This document shows, piece by piece, positions 32,191 to 44,105 of a stretch of DNA of 64,000 bases. The translations under genes were made by a program, and so were the position numbers. The stretch spans positions 26,468 to 90,467 of the forward strand of contig CDMY01000384.1 of assembly GCA_001179505.1 (NCBI GenBank), in the 5' to 3' direction. Within the stretch, counting starts at the first letter, position 1, and every line of letters begins with the position of its first letter. The notes beneath the pieces are model-generated. The model was not told the DNA's origin and made no database searches. It saw only the letters and a list, made by a program, of their open reading frames with translations. This DNA comes from Vitrella brassicaformis (Eukaryota > Sar > Vitrellaceae).

Positions 32191-32610
32191 GGGGAGCTCG
32201 GCTGTGGCGCCCGATATATGGGTGGGTGATCTAGGTGCGGTGTGGTGTCTCTGTGCTGTTGCTGTCGGACGGAGTGCCTGTTGGTGTGTGTTGGTAGGTA
32301 GTTTGGTGGGATGGGGGGGGGCTGTCGTGTGCATGCTGCTGGTCTGTCTCCATCAAAGCGTGCGTGTGTGTGTGCGTGTAGTAGTAGATTTTTGCTGACG
32401 TCTAAACGTCAGTCACTTTCTGACCGAAGAGAGTAGTGAACACTACACACCACACGCCAGTAGAAGCACATCCAACACACGTACACACACGCACTGGGCT
32501 GCTTTGCTTACATACAATTGGCCACAACACTGACACATTTAATTACGACGCCAATTCGGTGCATGAGAGATTTGGTTTCGTTTGGTTTGGTTTGCCCGGG
32601 GTGTGTGAAT

Positions 32611-32642
<32 letters not shown>

Positions 32643-33750
32643 GGATGTAAGGAGACTTGATATGATGTAGTATGACAGTGGGAGTGTCCACATGCATATA
32701 AATGTGTGCAGGGTACGGTCGGTACACACAGAGGCGGGGAGAGAGCCACGACACGCACACACTTTGTGTCACCAGGCAGACAGACAGACAGATGCCATAG
32801 AGGTCTCGATAAGCTCAACCAGTGAGAGCCTCAGCGCCCTGTCCGTCGGCATTTCCTTGGTGTGGCAGCACCTGGCAACGCAAACCGATGAAGGCTCGCC
32901 GCGCCTCATCGACTGACATCGCCGGGCGCTCCCCGACCACGGAGTTGCCGACGTGATGGAGCGTCTTGTTGCAAGGGGAGAGAGAAGCGCACGCAAAAAT
33001 CGACACAGGAAAGCAGCTACAGTAGAAGCTCAGACCAGCTTGACAAATCAACAACTCATCCATCCATCCAGCCAGCCATCCAGCCATCGACTCATCGACT
33101 CAGGTCACTCAATCACTCATCCGCTCACGGAGAAACGCATACCTCTGCACATGAAGTGAAGGTCAGAAAGCGTATTGGCTGGCGAGGCGGGGACGCTCAG
33201 CCGTTTACTTTGCTGCGAAAAACGAGGCAAAGCAAAGAATGACAGAGACAGAACGGAGAAAGAAAGACACAAGAGCTGGCGCCGCCCAGCTGGCCAGTGA
33301 TACGTGTGTGTATGCGTGTATGTGTGTATGCACTATGTACACCTGCACCCACAGACAGGCATCCGCGTGTGAGCAGCAGTGTGCCGTGATGTCAGCCGGC
33401 TGTGGGCCACCGGCCTCTCGTCAGCTCATTCGCAGACAACGAGGGGGCGATCGCCAACATCGAGCCGACACCACGGCACGTACAGCCGCCCACCACGACC
33501 CACAGCAATACACCAAAAGCACCAGACAACCATCGTCACACGTGTCGGGTCAGGCAGGACCTTCCTTAAGTCTTAAGTACCTGTGTTGTCACGCATACAT
33601 GACAGACATCATGTGTATAAAGCGGCCCCATGCCCGCATCCACGCCACAACGAGAAACGACCGATGAAAGAAACGAATAAAACCCCACAACGACCGACCA
33701 ACACACGAAGATCGCTTCACACAGCATCTATCCATCCATTCATCCATCCA
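32191..33750. other. Intergenic; one doubtful minus-strand exon
   Basis: Mostly low complexity: GT run at about 32610-32641, CATC runs near 33060-33090 and 33728-33750. On the minus strand about 32990-32815 reads LHHVGNSVVGERPAMSVDEA and onward with good codon use to a stop, after a plausible acceptor (AACAAG). It might be the last exon of a small gene, but no convincing first exon was found. Confidence 0.35.
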
Positions 33751-36700
33751 TCAGGGGTGGCTAAGTGTCGACCCCTGCCGAGTGAGCTGCCTGGCCATTT
33801 GGTTCTTGAGGCTCAGCTGCACCGTCTGCACACTCACGGCGTGGCTGGTCAGGGGCGTATAAGGCATGAGCACCGACGAGGTGCTCCCCTGCGGCCGCAT
33901 CCGGTGGGTCGGGAAGAGGATGGGCTTGGCGGGTATGCCGCCGAACCGCTCGCCGCGCTCGAACTCCTCCCCCTTCATCATCAACGACATGGGGGCCAGG
34001 TAGGAGCCGTCAGCCTTCATTGGACGGTAAGGAGATCCAGGCACATGGGTGCGTCGGGATGGAGGGAAAAGGTGTGTGTGTGTGAGTGATTGTGTGTGTA
34101 TACCATGTTGGTTGTGTAGAGGACGACGGCGCGTGTGCCGACTGTGCACCTGCGGCCTATGGTGATGGTGCCCATCTTCATGATGCGGTCCTCAAACAGG
34201 TGGCCTGCACAACACACCAACAGACACACACACACGACACACACATGCACTCCCAAATCCCAAATGCGATTTCCCCTCCCTCCCTCTCTCCCTCTCTCCC
34301 CTGTCAGCTCAGCTCACCCTGCACAGTGACATCGTCGTTGATGCAGGCGTCATCGCCAATCGCCACCAAGTCAGGCTCGGTCAGGTGAGGCGTCGCCATG
34401 TACACCCTGCTGCCAATCCGCGCACCCAGCAAATGGAACCACATGGGCAGCAGGGGAGTGCCGATCAGCACCCGGATGAAGCTGTTGAAGGCCAGGTCTT
34501 CCTCCAGCGCATTGGAGAGCTCGGCGCGCCAGACGAACGACGACCAGAGGGGCGCCTGCTGCTCGCCGTACCTGCCCACCAGCAGCCACTTGCCGGCGAT
34601 GGCGACTATGGCGTTGACGGAGCCGTACAGCCAGAACATGGCCGGCATGAGGAAGAGGCCCCACCAGCCGAGATCGGTCAGAGTGATGGTCCCCACATAC
34701 CTGACACACACACACACACAGGGAGAGAGAGAGAGATTCAAACACACCTCTCCCTGTCTGTCCGGTTCTAGTGGATACCTACCATGCAAGCAGAAACGAG
34801 TAGACCGACACGATCCCCGGCAGTATGGTCCTCAGCGCCTCAATCGACCCCCGTATAGGGTACAGGTGCACAGGGGGGTTGAAGGTGCGGCTGTCCCCGC
34901 TGTCCTTGACCACGGCACGGTTGGCGAGCGGGAAGGGCAGCGACCCCAGCCACGACGTCCCATCCTTGGCCTCGTCCGCACCGGGGGCAAGGGACATCAC
35001 CCCCAGCAGCGTCTCCTTGCCGAAGCGGCTGCCCCCCGGCACACAGGCGTTGTTCCCGAGGAATGTCCTCTCCTCACACATCACCTTGCTGATGCAGAAG
35101 TTGCGCTTGGCGTCGACGGTCCAGCCCCCCAGGCCGACGAAGTCTGCCACGAAGCAGTCGTCACCGATGTGCAGCATATCGGGGGTCCAGTGGCGGGCGT
35201 CGGAGATCTCCACACGGCGCCCGAGCTTGGCGCCAAGAAGGTTGAAGTAGGTCCGGGTGAACATGGTGGAGTAGAACTGAGTGAGGCGGAGGAGGCCCAG
35301 AGAGAAGCACATGGATGGTATGGTATAGGTGTGTGGGGGGGGAGCTGACCTGGTGGGCGAATGTGAGAGTGATCTGTTGAGCCCAGTGGTTGACCCACCA
35401 CCTCAGGTAGAGCCACCCGTACAGCGGGTAGGCGCCCTCCTTGATGCGCTGCACCGTCACCCACTTGAGCACCACCGTGAACAGCAGGTACCACAGCAGC
35501 CCGCCCACCACCAGCACCGGCGCCCACGCAGCTCCCACAGAGAACCCCTCATTGGTCGACACACGCACGGCCTCGGTCGTTGCCCAGAGCCAGGCCATCA
35601 GGGGCACCCCAAGGGCGAGGAAGATCACGTAGTAGCCGAGGAGCACGCCAAAGCAGAACATGGCGAGGGTGGCGGCGCCCACACGTCTGTGCTCGACCCT
35701 GTCGTCCTCGACGTCGATGGCGATGGTGAGGTGCCGCTTTGGCGTGCGGACGTTGGCAGCATTGCTGTCGTCGTGGGTCTTCTTGACGGATGACTTGGTG
35801 GGGATGGCCACTCTGTTGGAACCCCTTGCAGGTGCTCCCTCCCAGTGTGCTGATGCGGGGACTTTTTGGCCAGAATGGAGGACGGCGAGGTTGCCGATGG
35901 AGCCGCCGTCGCCAATCTCCGTGTTGAGGTTCACGCCACTGGGGGGCAGCAACGCAGAGAGAGGGGTGGTGGTGGTGTGTGTGCGTGCGTGTGTGGGGCT
36001 GTGGTCTCACCTTCGCTGTCCGAGCACAGCGCCTCGGCCTAGTTTCACCGTTCCAAGCCTCAGCTTCCCGTCCTCGACCTCCCAGCATGACACCCGAGCA
36101 CCCACATTGATCACCTGCACACCCACACCCACACAGAGGTGAGTGGTTGTCCATGTAGAATGCGGCCATCCATCCCCTTCCTCTCTCTCTGCTCACCACA
36201 TCGTCATCGAGTGTCAGGAGGTCATAGCCCGACACGAGCGTGGAGGCGATGTGCACGTTGCGGCCGACCTTGACGCCATACAGCCGCAGCACCCACGACA
36301 GCACTGGGGTGCCCGAGAACATGGCCAGGGGGGCGCCCCAGGTCTCGACGATCCACCACCTCAGGAAGTACCAGCCCCACCTACTCATTCATTCACAGAC
36401 AACACAAGACATGTCAAAGAACCGCTCCTTCCCTCTCTCTCCCTCTCTCTCTCTCGTCTGTCTCTCTTCCTTACAGAGGGTGTTCTCCGGGCACCACTTT
36501 GCCGAGGACGATCCACTTGACGGCGACGGACACCAGCACCCACACGGCCCATGACACGATCGTCCACGCGGGGAATGTGAAGATGACGTATGTGACGGAG
36601 TACTGGTCCAAAGTCTCCTCGATCGCCCACAGCCCGGCCGCCACCCACAGCGCCGCGAAGGCCGACAGGAAGAGCAGGAACACACCCTGCAGGAACCACA

Positions 36701-38612
36701 CCGTCCAGCGCGTCAGAGCCGGGGCCTGATAGCACAAGACAACACAGCCACACATGTCCATGAGGACAAAGGTCCATCACACACCACCACACTCATCTCG
36801 TTCCTACCCCGCCTGATTCGGTTTGTGTCTGCAATCTTGACTTGATCGACTTAAGACCCGTCGCAAATCGTGTCGCCAGGCGGCCCAGCGGCGTCTGTGG
36901 TGGTGTGTGGGTGAACACACGCGCCCGGGGCAGCCGCAAAGGCACCCCCTCGGCCCTGCATGTGTCGGTGATGTTGGTGGCGAGCTTGCGGACTGTCCGG
37001 GCGTCGTAGAGGTCGCGGACGGCCGTGGGAACCATCCGGATCTTCTTGCGCAGGGCGGAGATGAACTGACGATCGACACACGAGGGACTGTGCATGTGGT
37101 CGTGTGATGCGGTGTGGTGTGGTGTGGTTGTGCGAGAGTGGGTAGGTGCCCGGGCAGGTACCTACCTGTGCGGCGCTGAGCGAGTTGCCTCCCAGTTGGA
37201 AGAAGTCGTCTTCGGCGCCGACCCTCTCCACATTCAACACCTGCACTCACACACAGAGAGAAATCCCCGCACCCCTACACATCACACCCTCTCACAACAC
37301 TCTCGCTCCCTCCCTCCCTCCCTCCCTCTCACGTCCGAGAACAGCTCAGCGAGCGTCGTTTCCAGGACTCCCTCAGGCTCAAGGTACTCGTTCCCCGGCC
37401 CCCCACCGGCACCACTGCCCGGTGCGGTCTCGCTGCCCGGCGTGGGCATCTTCTCGAGCGCCTTCCTGTCCACCTTGCCAGTGGGTGAGATGGGAATGGC
37501 GTCGAGCAGGACGTACCGGGCGGGCACCATGTAGTCGGGCAAGATGGAGGCCGCGTGGGCGCGGAGGGCGTCGGGGGTGAGGGTGGAGGGATCTGTGTCG
37601 GGTGAGTCCTCCTTCTTGGGCTCGAGGTATGCGACCAGCCTGTGTGCATGGCATGGTGGGAGGGAGGGGGAGTGCTGGGGTCTTGTGGTTGTGCATTTGT
37701 GTGTGTGTGTGAGCGTTCGGTTACGTTTTGGCGCCGCCTTTGCCGATGTCCTGTCGCACGATGACGCACACGTTGGCGACGGGCGGGTGGCGGCCGAGGG
37801 CTGACTCGATCTCCGACAGCTCCACACGGAAGCCCCGGATCTTGACCTGTGTTTGCGAAGGACAACAAGCAAGAACACACACACATGCGCAGTGCAGTAG
37901 ACTCAGAGTGGCCTGTGCCACCCACCTGTGAGTCGATGCGTCCCAGGAACTCAATGTCGTGGTTGGGTGACCACTGCACCAAGTCACCTGTCCGATACAA
38001 CCTGCACCCATTCACACACACACACACACACACGTACTCATGGGTGCGATTCGCTTGCGCTGAAGACACCCGTCCACCTCCCTACCCTACCCCACCCACC
38101 GTGGGACATATCCAAAGGGCCCCTCCTCCCTCCTGATCAGCTCCGGCCGCACCCGGCCCGAATACGTCGGGCTCACCGCCACCTTGCTCATCACGTCCGT
38201 GTTGACACTCATGCCATCCACCTCAACCCAGGTCTCCTCAGCCTCGGCTCGCGGCGTCTCCGGCGCGCGTGTGGTGATGTCGTCGTTGCTGTTGCCCTTG
38301 CTGCTGGCCTTGCCAATGTTGCCGGCCAGCTGCAGCCAGTTGGGCATCGGGGGACTGTACTTGTCAGGTATGAATTTCTCAGGGTTGAGGTCGGGGCGGT
38401 TGATGTAGCCACGGGCGACGGACATGCCGCCGATGAGCAGCTCGCCTGGTTTGCCCGGTGGGCAGAGGGCGCCCTGCTCGTCGACGATGTAGCACGAGTA
38501 GCCTGGGAGGGGCTTGCCGATCGTGACGGGCTTGCCAGACGTGAGCGTGTCGTAGGTGGCCACCACCGTAGCCTCTGTCGGACCTGACACAGAAAATGGA
38601 CGTGTTTGTGGC

Positions 38613-38643
<31 letters not shown>

Positions 38644-40065
38644 TTATGTGTGTGCCCCTACCGTATGTGTTGAGCAACTGTCTGCCTGGTGCATCCCACT
38701 TGTCCACGACCTCTGGAGGGCACGCCTCGCCGCCGGTGATGACGATCCGAAGCAGAGGAGGCGCCGGGATATCCTCAACCAAACGCAGCACCTGCACACA
38801 CACACACACACACACGCACACAGAGCCGTGAGACAACGGACTGATGGGTGTGTGGATGATCGCAGGGTGGCGTACCGTGGGCACAGTGGAGAAGACAGTG
38901 ATGCCCTTCTTGGCCAGCACCGCCCCCAGGGCGGGCCCCTGCCTCATGGTCTCCTTCGTGCCCACCACCAGTGTGGCTCCCGCCGCAAAGGCCAGCCAGA
39001 TCTCCTCCACACTGGCGTCAAACGACGTCGAGAAGCCTTGCAGCACCCTGAGCCAACGCCCACAAGGAAGGGTGTGTTGATGGGTCAGGCTCTCCGTGCC
39101 TGTGTGTGTGTGTGCGTGTGTGTACCTGTCTTCTGAGGTGGTGGGGAAGGACATTTGCTCGGCGAGCACGAAGTTTGAGGCGCATCGGTGCTCGATACAG
39201 ACGCCCTTGGGCCGCCCTGTGCTGCCGCTGGTGAAGATGGCGTAGCACGCGTGACGCGGCTCGACGCCCACCTCTGACGGGCTGAGCGGCAAAGCCGAGA
39301 TCATCTCAGAGTCCATCAGCGACCTGTCCACAGCCACACACAGACACACAACACATATGTGAGACCTGTGCGTGTGTGCCGAGCAGGAGGGCAGGGGGGT
39401 GTTCATCGTTCGCTTACCCCCATTTGGTGGCGGTAAGGACAATCGTGGCGCCCGGCTCGACGCCCTCAGCAGCCCAGCTTGTCAGCATCGACAGGTCGGT
39501 GACCAGATCCGGCGGCACCACACCCCCCATGGCCTCCACCACAGGCACCAGGTCGTCGCTGGTCAGCACCAGCTTGGCCTTGCCGTCCTCGAGAGTCGAC
39601 TGCACCCGCTCAGGCGGGTACTCAGGGTCGATGCTGACGTAGGCTCCTCCAGCCTTGAGTATTGACAGCATGCAGAGGTAGAAGTGGGCGCCGCGGGGGA
39701 GGAACACCCCGCACAGGTCGTCGGGGAGCACGTGGCAGCTGCGGATGATACGCGCAAGGACGTTGGCAGTCTCCTCCAGCTCCGCATAGGTCCACCGGAT
39801 GTCATCCTCTTCACACTGCACACAACACAACACAACATAACAGAGGGACAGACACAATCACCATGCAGACAGATGTCAACACACTTGTGGATCAACCTTC
39901 GTATCATTCTGTGTGCCAGCAATGTGTGTGGTGTGTGCATCGGTCGGTTCTGCGCACCTCCACCGCCACGTTGTCAGGATGAGCAGCGGCGGATCTTTCG
40001 AAGATCTCGTGCAGCAGAGGTGGCTCGCCGCTCGTCGGCAGCAGGTGAGCGACGTCTTCAGGCAT
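33751..40065 (-). CDS. Poly-lysine-synthetase-like NRPS (A-PCP-6TM with three tandem C-terminal domains)
   Basis: Nineteen exons from ATG 40065 ([20 protein letters not shown]) to TGA 33751-33753 join in phase: 4,698 nt, 1,565 residues. The adenylation domain (about 17-640) has A3 [16 protein letters not shown]5 NTYGPTEATV, A7 YRTGDLV, A8 [16 protein letters not shown] and A10 [10 protein letters not shown]. It activates an amino acid as AMP ester. The carrier domain has [11 protein letters not shown], with the phosphopantetheine Ser at about residue 685. Then come about six TM helices in pairs (about 785-850, 1048-1112, 1300-1365), each pair followed by a hexapeptide beta-helix-like domain ([51 protein letters not shown]). 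This matches the terminal domain (TIGR02353 type) of bacterial epsilon-poly-lysine synthetase Pls. No standard condensation or thioesterase domain is present. Product: probably a homopoly(amino acid) made at a membrane; the substrate is not determined. Confidence 0.88.
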
Positions 40066-40885
40066 AGACAGAGCTATCTACACTACAGGCAGGTGGCTGC
40101 TGCTGATGCACGACAGACAGATGAACGTCAGAGATGGGGAAAGTGATGATGAGGGAAATCGACAGATCTGAAGACTCCTCTGCTGGACAGATCTGCGAGT
40201 GGGGATGAGTGGGAGTCAACGCGGCTGGAGCAGGATCCTTGCGAGCTGATCTCGTCCTCTTCGGATTAGCTCGCATCCTTCGACGGGGTGTTCCTTTGCT
40301 TCTCTCTCCCTCTCCCCTCTCGTCTCCTCTTCTGTGTGTGTGCAGGAGGGAGCGCATAGGAGAGATCTATGTGAGAGCTCGAGCCTGAGCCTGTGCGTGC
40401 CTTCTCGCAGAGATCTGCACACGATGGCTGCACGGGCACTGCACGCTTAGGCTCCTCTGTGCGTGTGGTGCCCGCATTTAAATTATGGAGATCTCGTCAC
40501 GGGAACGACGAACGACGCGCCTCACACCTTGCACCTGGGAGTCGTTCATTCTTTCGAGGACACCTGACTGCCTCGATGAGGGCATGAGAGTCTTGTCACA
40601 GAGATCAGGTATGTACGCTCTTTTGCACGGCACAGCATGGCACGACTTGGAAGAAAGACAGACGACGGCGCGTCTTTGCGTGGCTGTCTTTTCATGCACT
40701 GTGGGGCTTCGAAGATGGCCTGTCGGCACTAAAGACTTTTGCCTCTTTTGTTTTGCCTCTTTGCCCTTTTGCCTCGTTCGTTGCTACGTCTGTCTCATGA
40801 TAGGGGCGGCGGACAGGCACGCAGGCAGGTTTGGCGAAAGAGTGCTGTCCCTCTCTCTCTCTCTCTGTGTGTGTGTGTGGGGGGG
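40066..40885. other. Promoter region of the NRPS gene and unresolved 5' end of the next gene
   Basis: This holds TTGCGAGCT (40239-40247) and ATTAGCTCGCAT (40265-40276), the promoter motif seen at other genes, plus several AGATCT sites. On the plus strand an open exon from 40485 (MEISSRERRTTRLTPCTWES) ends at a good donor (ATCAG|GTATGT, about 40608), but its phase does not fit the next exon. It may be the first exon of the membrane-protein gene through an unseen exon. Confidence 0.4.
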
Positions 40886-42281
40886 AGTTTGGTCACCATC
40901 GTCTGGTTCGCTCCCTCGACTCGCCGGAGCACAAGCAGATCCTCAAGATGGTTCAGGCTGCCACACGGGTAACCACAGACACGCAACACGCCCGTCCAAC
41001 CACACACATTCACCGGTTTCTCTCTCTCTCTCTCTGCGTGTGTGTGGATGAGTGCAGGAGTTGACCATTTTGGGCTTCATAGCGTTGCTGCTGTTCTCTG
41101 CGGTTCGGTGGGGCATTGTCAAGGCCATCAACGACAGCCTCTTCGGCATCGACCGCATCGAGGCCACCGCCGTCCGCGAGCTGACGTCACACCACGAGCC
41201 CAAGGAACTGGCCATTACAAAAATGTTCGAACGTGAGTCAGCACACACACACAGAGACGACAGAGAGGGAGAGAGACATGTCTACGTGTGTATTCAGTGT
41301 TCGAGTCGGTGCACTACTTTGTGTTTGCGGTCATGGTGACGTTCATCCTGATGACGACGCTGCTCATCATTCTCGCACTCCGCCAAACCAACGTCTGGCA
41401 CCGATACGACAAACTCACCATGGCCGACCTCTCTCGGCGGGGCGTGAGCAGTGCGGCAATCAGCTACTGGGGAACGAAACACCGCTTCCACACGTACGTG
41501 AATCAGCCAGTCAGCGATGGGACGCTGGCAGATAGACGGCCGTGTCATGTCTCTCTGTGTGCGTGTCCATCTACATGTCAGCAACGACAACATGTTCATC
41601 GCCAAGCCGACACAGCCGTGTCGCTTCTCGTTCGCGTCGTATCTGTCAGTGAGTCTGCTCGCCTTCCTGACGTCACTCGTGGAGATCCCCGTCATGTCAT
41701 GGTACGCACACACAGAGACATGGACACATGGACACACCACATCTCTCTCTCTCTCTCTCTCACGCAGGATGGTGCTCCTGGCTGTCGCCGTCCTTGCCAA
41801 GTACAGCCGGCTCCACACACAGTGTCACAACACACTCTCATGTCACATCTGTCTGTGACAGGCCGGCGTTGTCACTTGGCGAAACAGATCTGGCGGTGTT
41901 CCTCTCAGTTTGCCTGGCGGGCCTCTTCCTGGTGTCGCTGACCTTCTGCGTCCACATCGGCAACAAGCGCAGCTATGTCGAGCCCAACGTCGTCAGCGTA
42001 TCTCAGGAAATCCACCAGGGCACACGTAAGGAACATCTGAGACACACACACACACACACACAATGGATGTGTGTGCATGATCAGCTGACCGCGTTCACGC
42101 GGCAGTTGAGAAGGACGCAGTGGTGATTCCGTCTGGTCAGAACGCCATCAGCCGTGCCATCAACGCCACCTTCGGGCTGCCCTCGTTGGTCCATCGAGAC
42201 GAAATGGCATTTGCGCCACCACCTGAACGGAGCGATGGCGTGATCGAACTCAATGGGCTTCCCGTCGCATGCTCCACGTAG
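40886..42281 (+). CDS. Multi-pass membrane protein, weakly MLO-like
   Basis: Exons: about 40887-40968 (SPEHKQILKMVQAATR), 41057-41232, 41298-41493, 41582-41701, 41768-about 41825, 41863-about 42025, and a last exon from about 42104 to TAG 42279-42281. Four or more TM helices are visible: LTILGFIALLLFSAVRWGIV, FVFAVMVTFILMTTLLIIL, SYLSVSLLAFLTSLVEIPVM and VFLSVCLAGLFLVSLTFCV. The amphipathic helix running into ELTILGFIALLL, then VHYFVFAVMV, recalls the start of plant MLO proteins (EELMLLGFISLLL), but the resemblance is weak and the MLO C-terminus is absent. The 5' end is not resolved. Function unknown; plasma-membrane or endomembrane location is inferred. Confidence 0.5.
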
Positions 42282-42664
42282 ATGGGTGCAGGTCTGTTCT
42301 GTCCCTCCTGGCTGCATGCCAGGAGGAGTGCATGGCCATGAACTGTCTGAGACCACAGACCATTCATGATCGATCATGCCCGTAAGCTTAGCGAGGTCAT
42401 GTACTGTATGGCATTCAACCACACCCGCAGGCAGCACATCGACACGACAGAGTCAAGGACACCCAAGCATGCGAAGCAAGTCAAGCGGAATTGGGGTTTA
42501 GTCTACCCACTCGAGTCGCTCACTACGCACCCGTCGTTGTCCTTGACCCGTCGCGTACTGCGCCAACTGTGACAGATAGATAGATACAGCAAGCTCAGTC
42601 AAACCGCCCTATCCCTTTCACCCATGACAAGGAACAGCCACAAACACCAGTGCCACTCACTCAT
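42282..42664. other. Intergenic between convergent genes
   Basis: 383 bp between the TAG of the plus-strand membrane protein and the stop of the DUF1232 gene. GATAGATAGATAC is the only simple repeat. No gene is seen. Confidence 0.5.
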
Positions 42665-43930
42665 TCACTTCACAGTGTCTGTGATGGGTGACGCGTCGTC
42701 ACTCTTCTCTCCTGCAGGGCTCCCCGGGGGCGTCTTGAACTCTTCTGCCGGGCAGTCTGTCTCGCCCGCAGCCACAGGGGTCTCCCCGCCCTCACCACAG
42801 CAAATGGCATCACCTCCTGTGTCTTGGTCCGAGCTGACAGCAGCCGTTGTCGAGTCGGCCGGTCCCTCTTGTACATCCTGGAAGTCGTCCTTGTCCTCGA
42901 GCGCCTCGCGAATGAACTCATCAGCCTGAATGCACGGACACACAAGTCCATTCCATACGGCTACCGTGTGTGACTTGGGTTCGGTTTCCTCCCACCCCGT
43001 GGACCCACCTCCGCGAAGTGCTCGTCATTGATCACGTTTGAGTTGGCCGCGTAAACGGTCCCCAGCACAGCCAAGTCGTCAATCAGACCTGCACACACAT
43101 ACACACGGGACCTGACCACGTTCAAGGCAAGCAGGCGCAGCAAAGCTGGCCTAGCTAGCTGCCCCGTCCGCTCACGTACCAGCCCCGAGAATGAAGTCCG
43201 GCACCAGGTCAAGTGGCGCACAGAAATAGAGCAGAGCCAGCGCCAGCATCACTCTGCAAACACAAACACACCTCGCTGACTGGTCAGCAAGTGAAATGTA
43301 TGTCGCCCACTCACTTGTTGATGGTCGATGCGTTGGCACGCAATGCATAATACATGGCCAGCGGCACACGAGCCTGAACACACACACACACATATACCAA
43401 TCCTGCGTTCCGATCCTTCCCCCTCCTCTCACCACAGTGCCGCCTGCACTTCGGATCAGCCATCGAGCCGCCGAGCCGAACTGCAGCTGCAGCGTGCTCT
43501 GCATCGCCTCCAGATCCATCTCCGGGCCTCCCGACACATCAGCCGTTGCACCAGAGGAAGAAGACGGGCTCGATGCCGAGCCATCGCCCGTCGATGACAT
43601 AAGCTTGAAGTACAGCTCACTCCACTGCGCCCGGTCGTCCATATCGATGTCCTTTATGGCGTTGGGAGGCCCCTCTCGCCCGGGGGATGAGTCATCCTTG
43701 CCCTCACTGCGGGTCGATGATGAGTTGGAGGTCTCCCCCGCCTCACCGAATCCGAAGTATGAGGCAAAGTGGTCCCATGATGAGGTGCTCTCCCGTGATG
43801 TGGATGTCTGCAGCGAGCACGCGGGGACGGTCCTGAGAGAGCCGATGCTGTCTGGGCGACTCTGAGGCGATTCGTCTTTGTTGGCAGGGCAGGAGAAGGG
43901 AAGAGCCGCGCATGATGTGGGCTCGTCCAT
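42665..43930 (-). CDS. DUF1232 (YkvA-like) membrane protein
   Basis: Start ATG at 43930 (MDEPTSCAALPFSCPANKDE). A longer frame exists upstream but overlaps the divergent gene. The first exon (to 43433) encodes a Ser-rich acidic region with FASYFGFGEAGETSNSSS and WSELYFKLMSSTGDG. Following exons give ARVPLAMYYALRANASTINK, then VMLALALLYFCAPLDLVPDF, then LIDDLAVLGTVYAANSNVIN. These form the DUF1232 signature: one or two helices with the PLDLVPDFI and IDDLAVL motifs also found in bacterial YkvA and eukaryotic RNF170. All junctions are in phase. The C-terminus is an acidic Asp/Glu-rich tail ending PITDTVK. A membrane-associated role is likely; the biochemical function of DUF1232 is unknown. Confidence 0.75.
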
Positions 43931-44105
43931 CTCACCCGGGAGGGGAGGGAGGGAGGGGAGAGCTCGCGATCGCCCTTTACCGTTGGGCTGCCGTTGAGTG
44001 GGCGGGCCGGCTCTTTCTACGGGGCTCTTTTGGTGTGCCTTGGCTGCTGTCTGCCGCAGTGAAGCGTACCAGCACAAACGACTCACAGCCCCGCGGTTGT
44101 CCGTG
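43931..44105. promoter_or_regulatory. Divergent promoter DUF1232 gene / membrane-protein gene
   Basis: About 175 bp between the two start codons chosen here. GAGCTCGCGAT at 43959-43969 is a variant of the recurring AGCTCGCA motif. Longer reading frames on both strands cross the region, so the true starts could overlap it. Confidence 0.35.

Noticed and set aside
34398-35348. 316-codon plus-strand open frame
   Set aside because: Antisense of the NRPS C-terminal domains, whose minus-strand exons are in phase with recognisable motifs.
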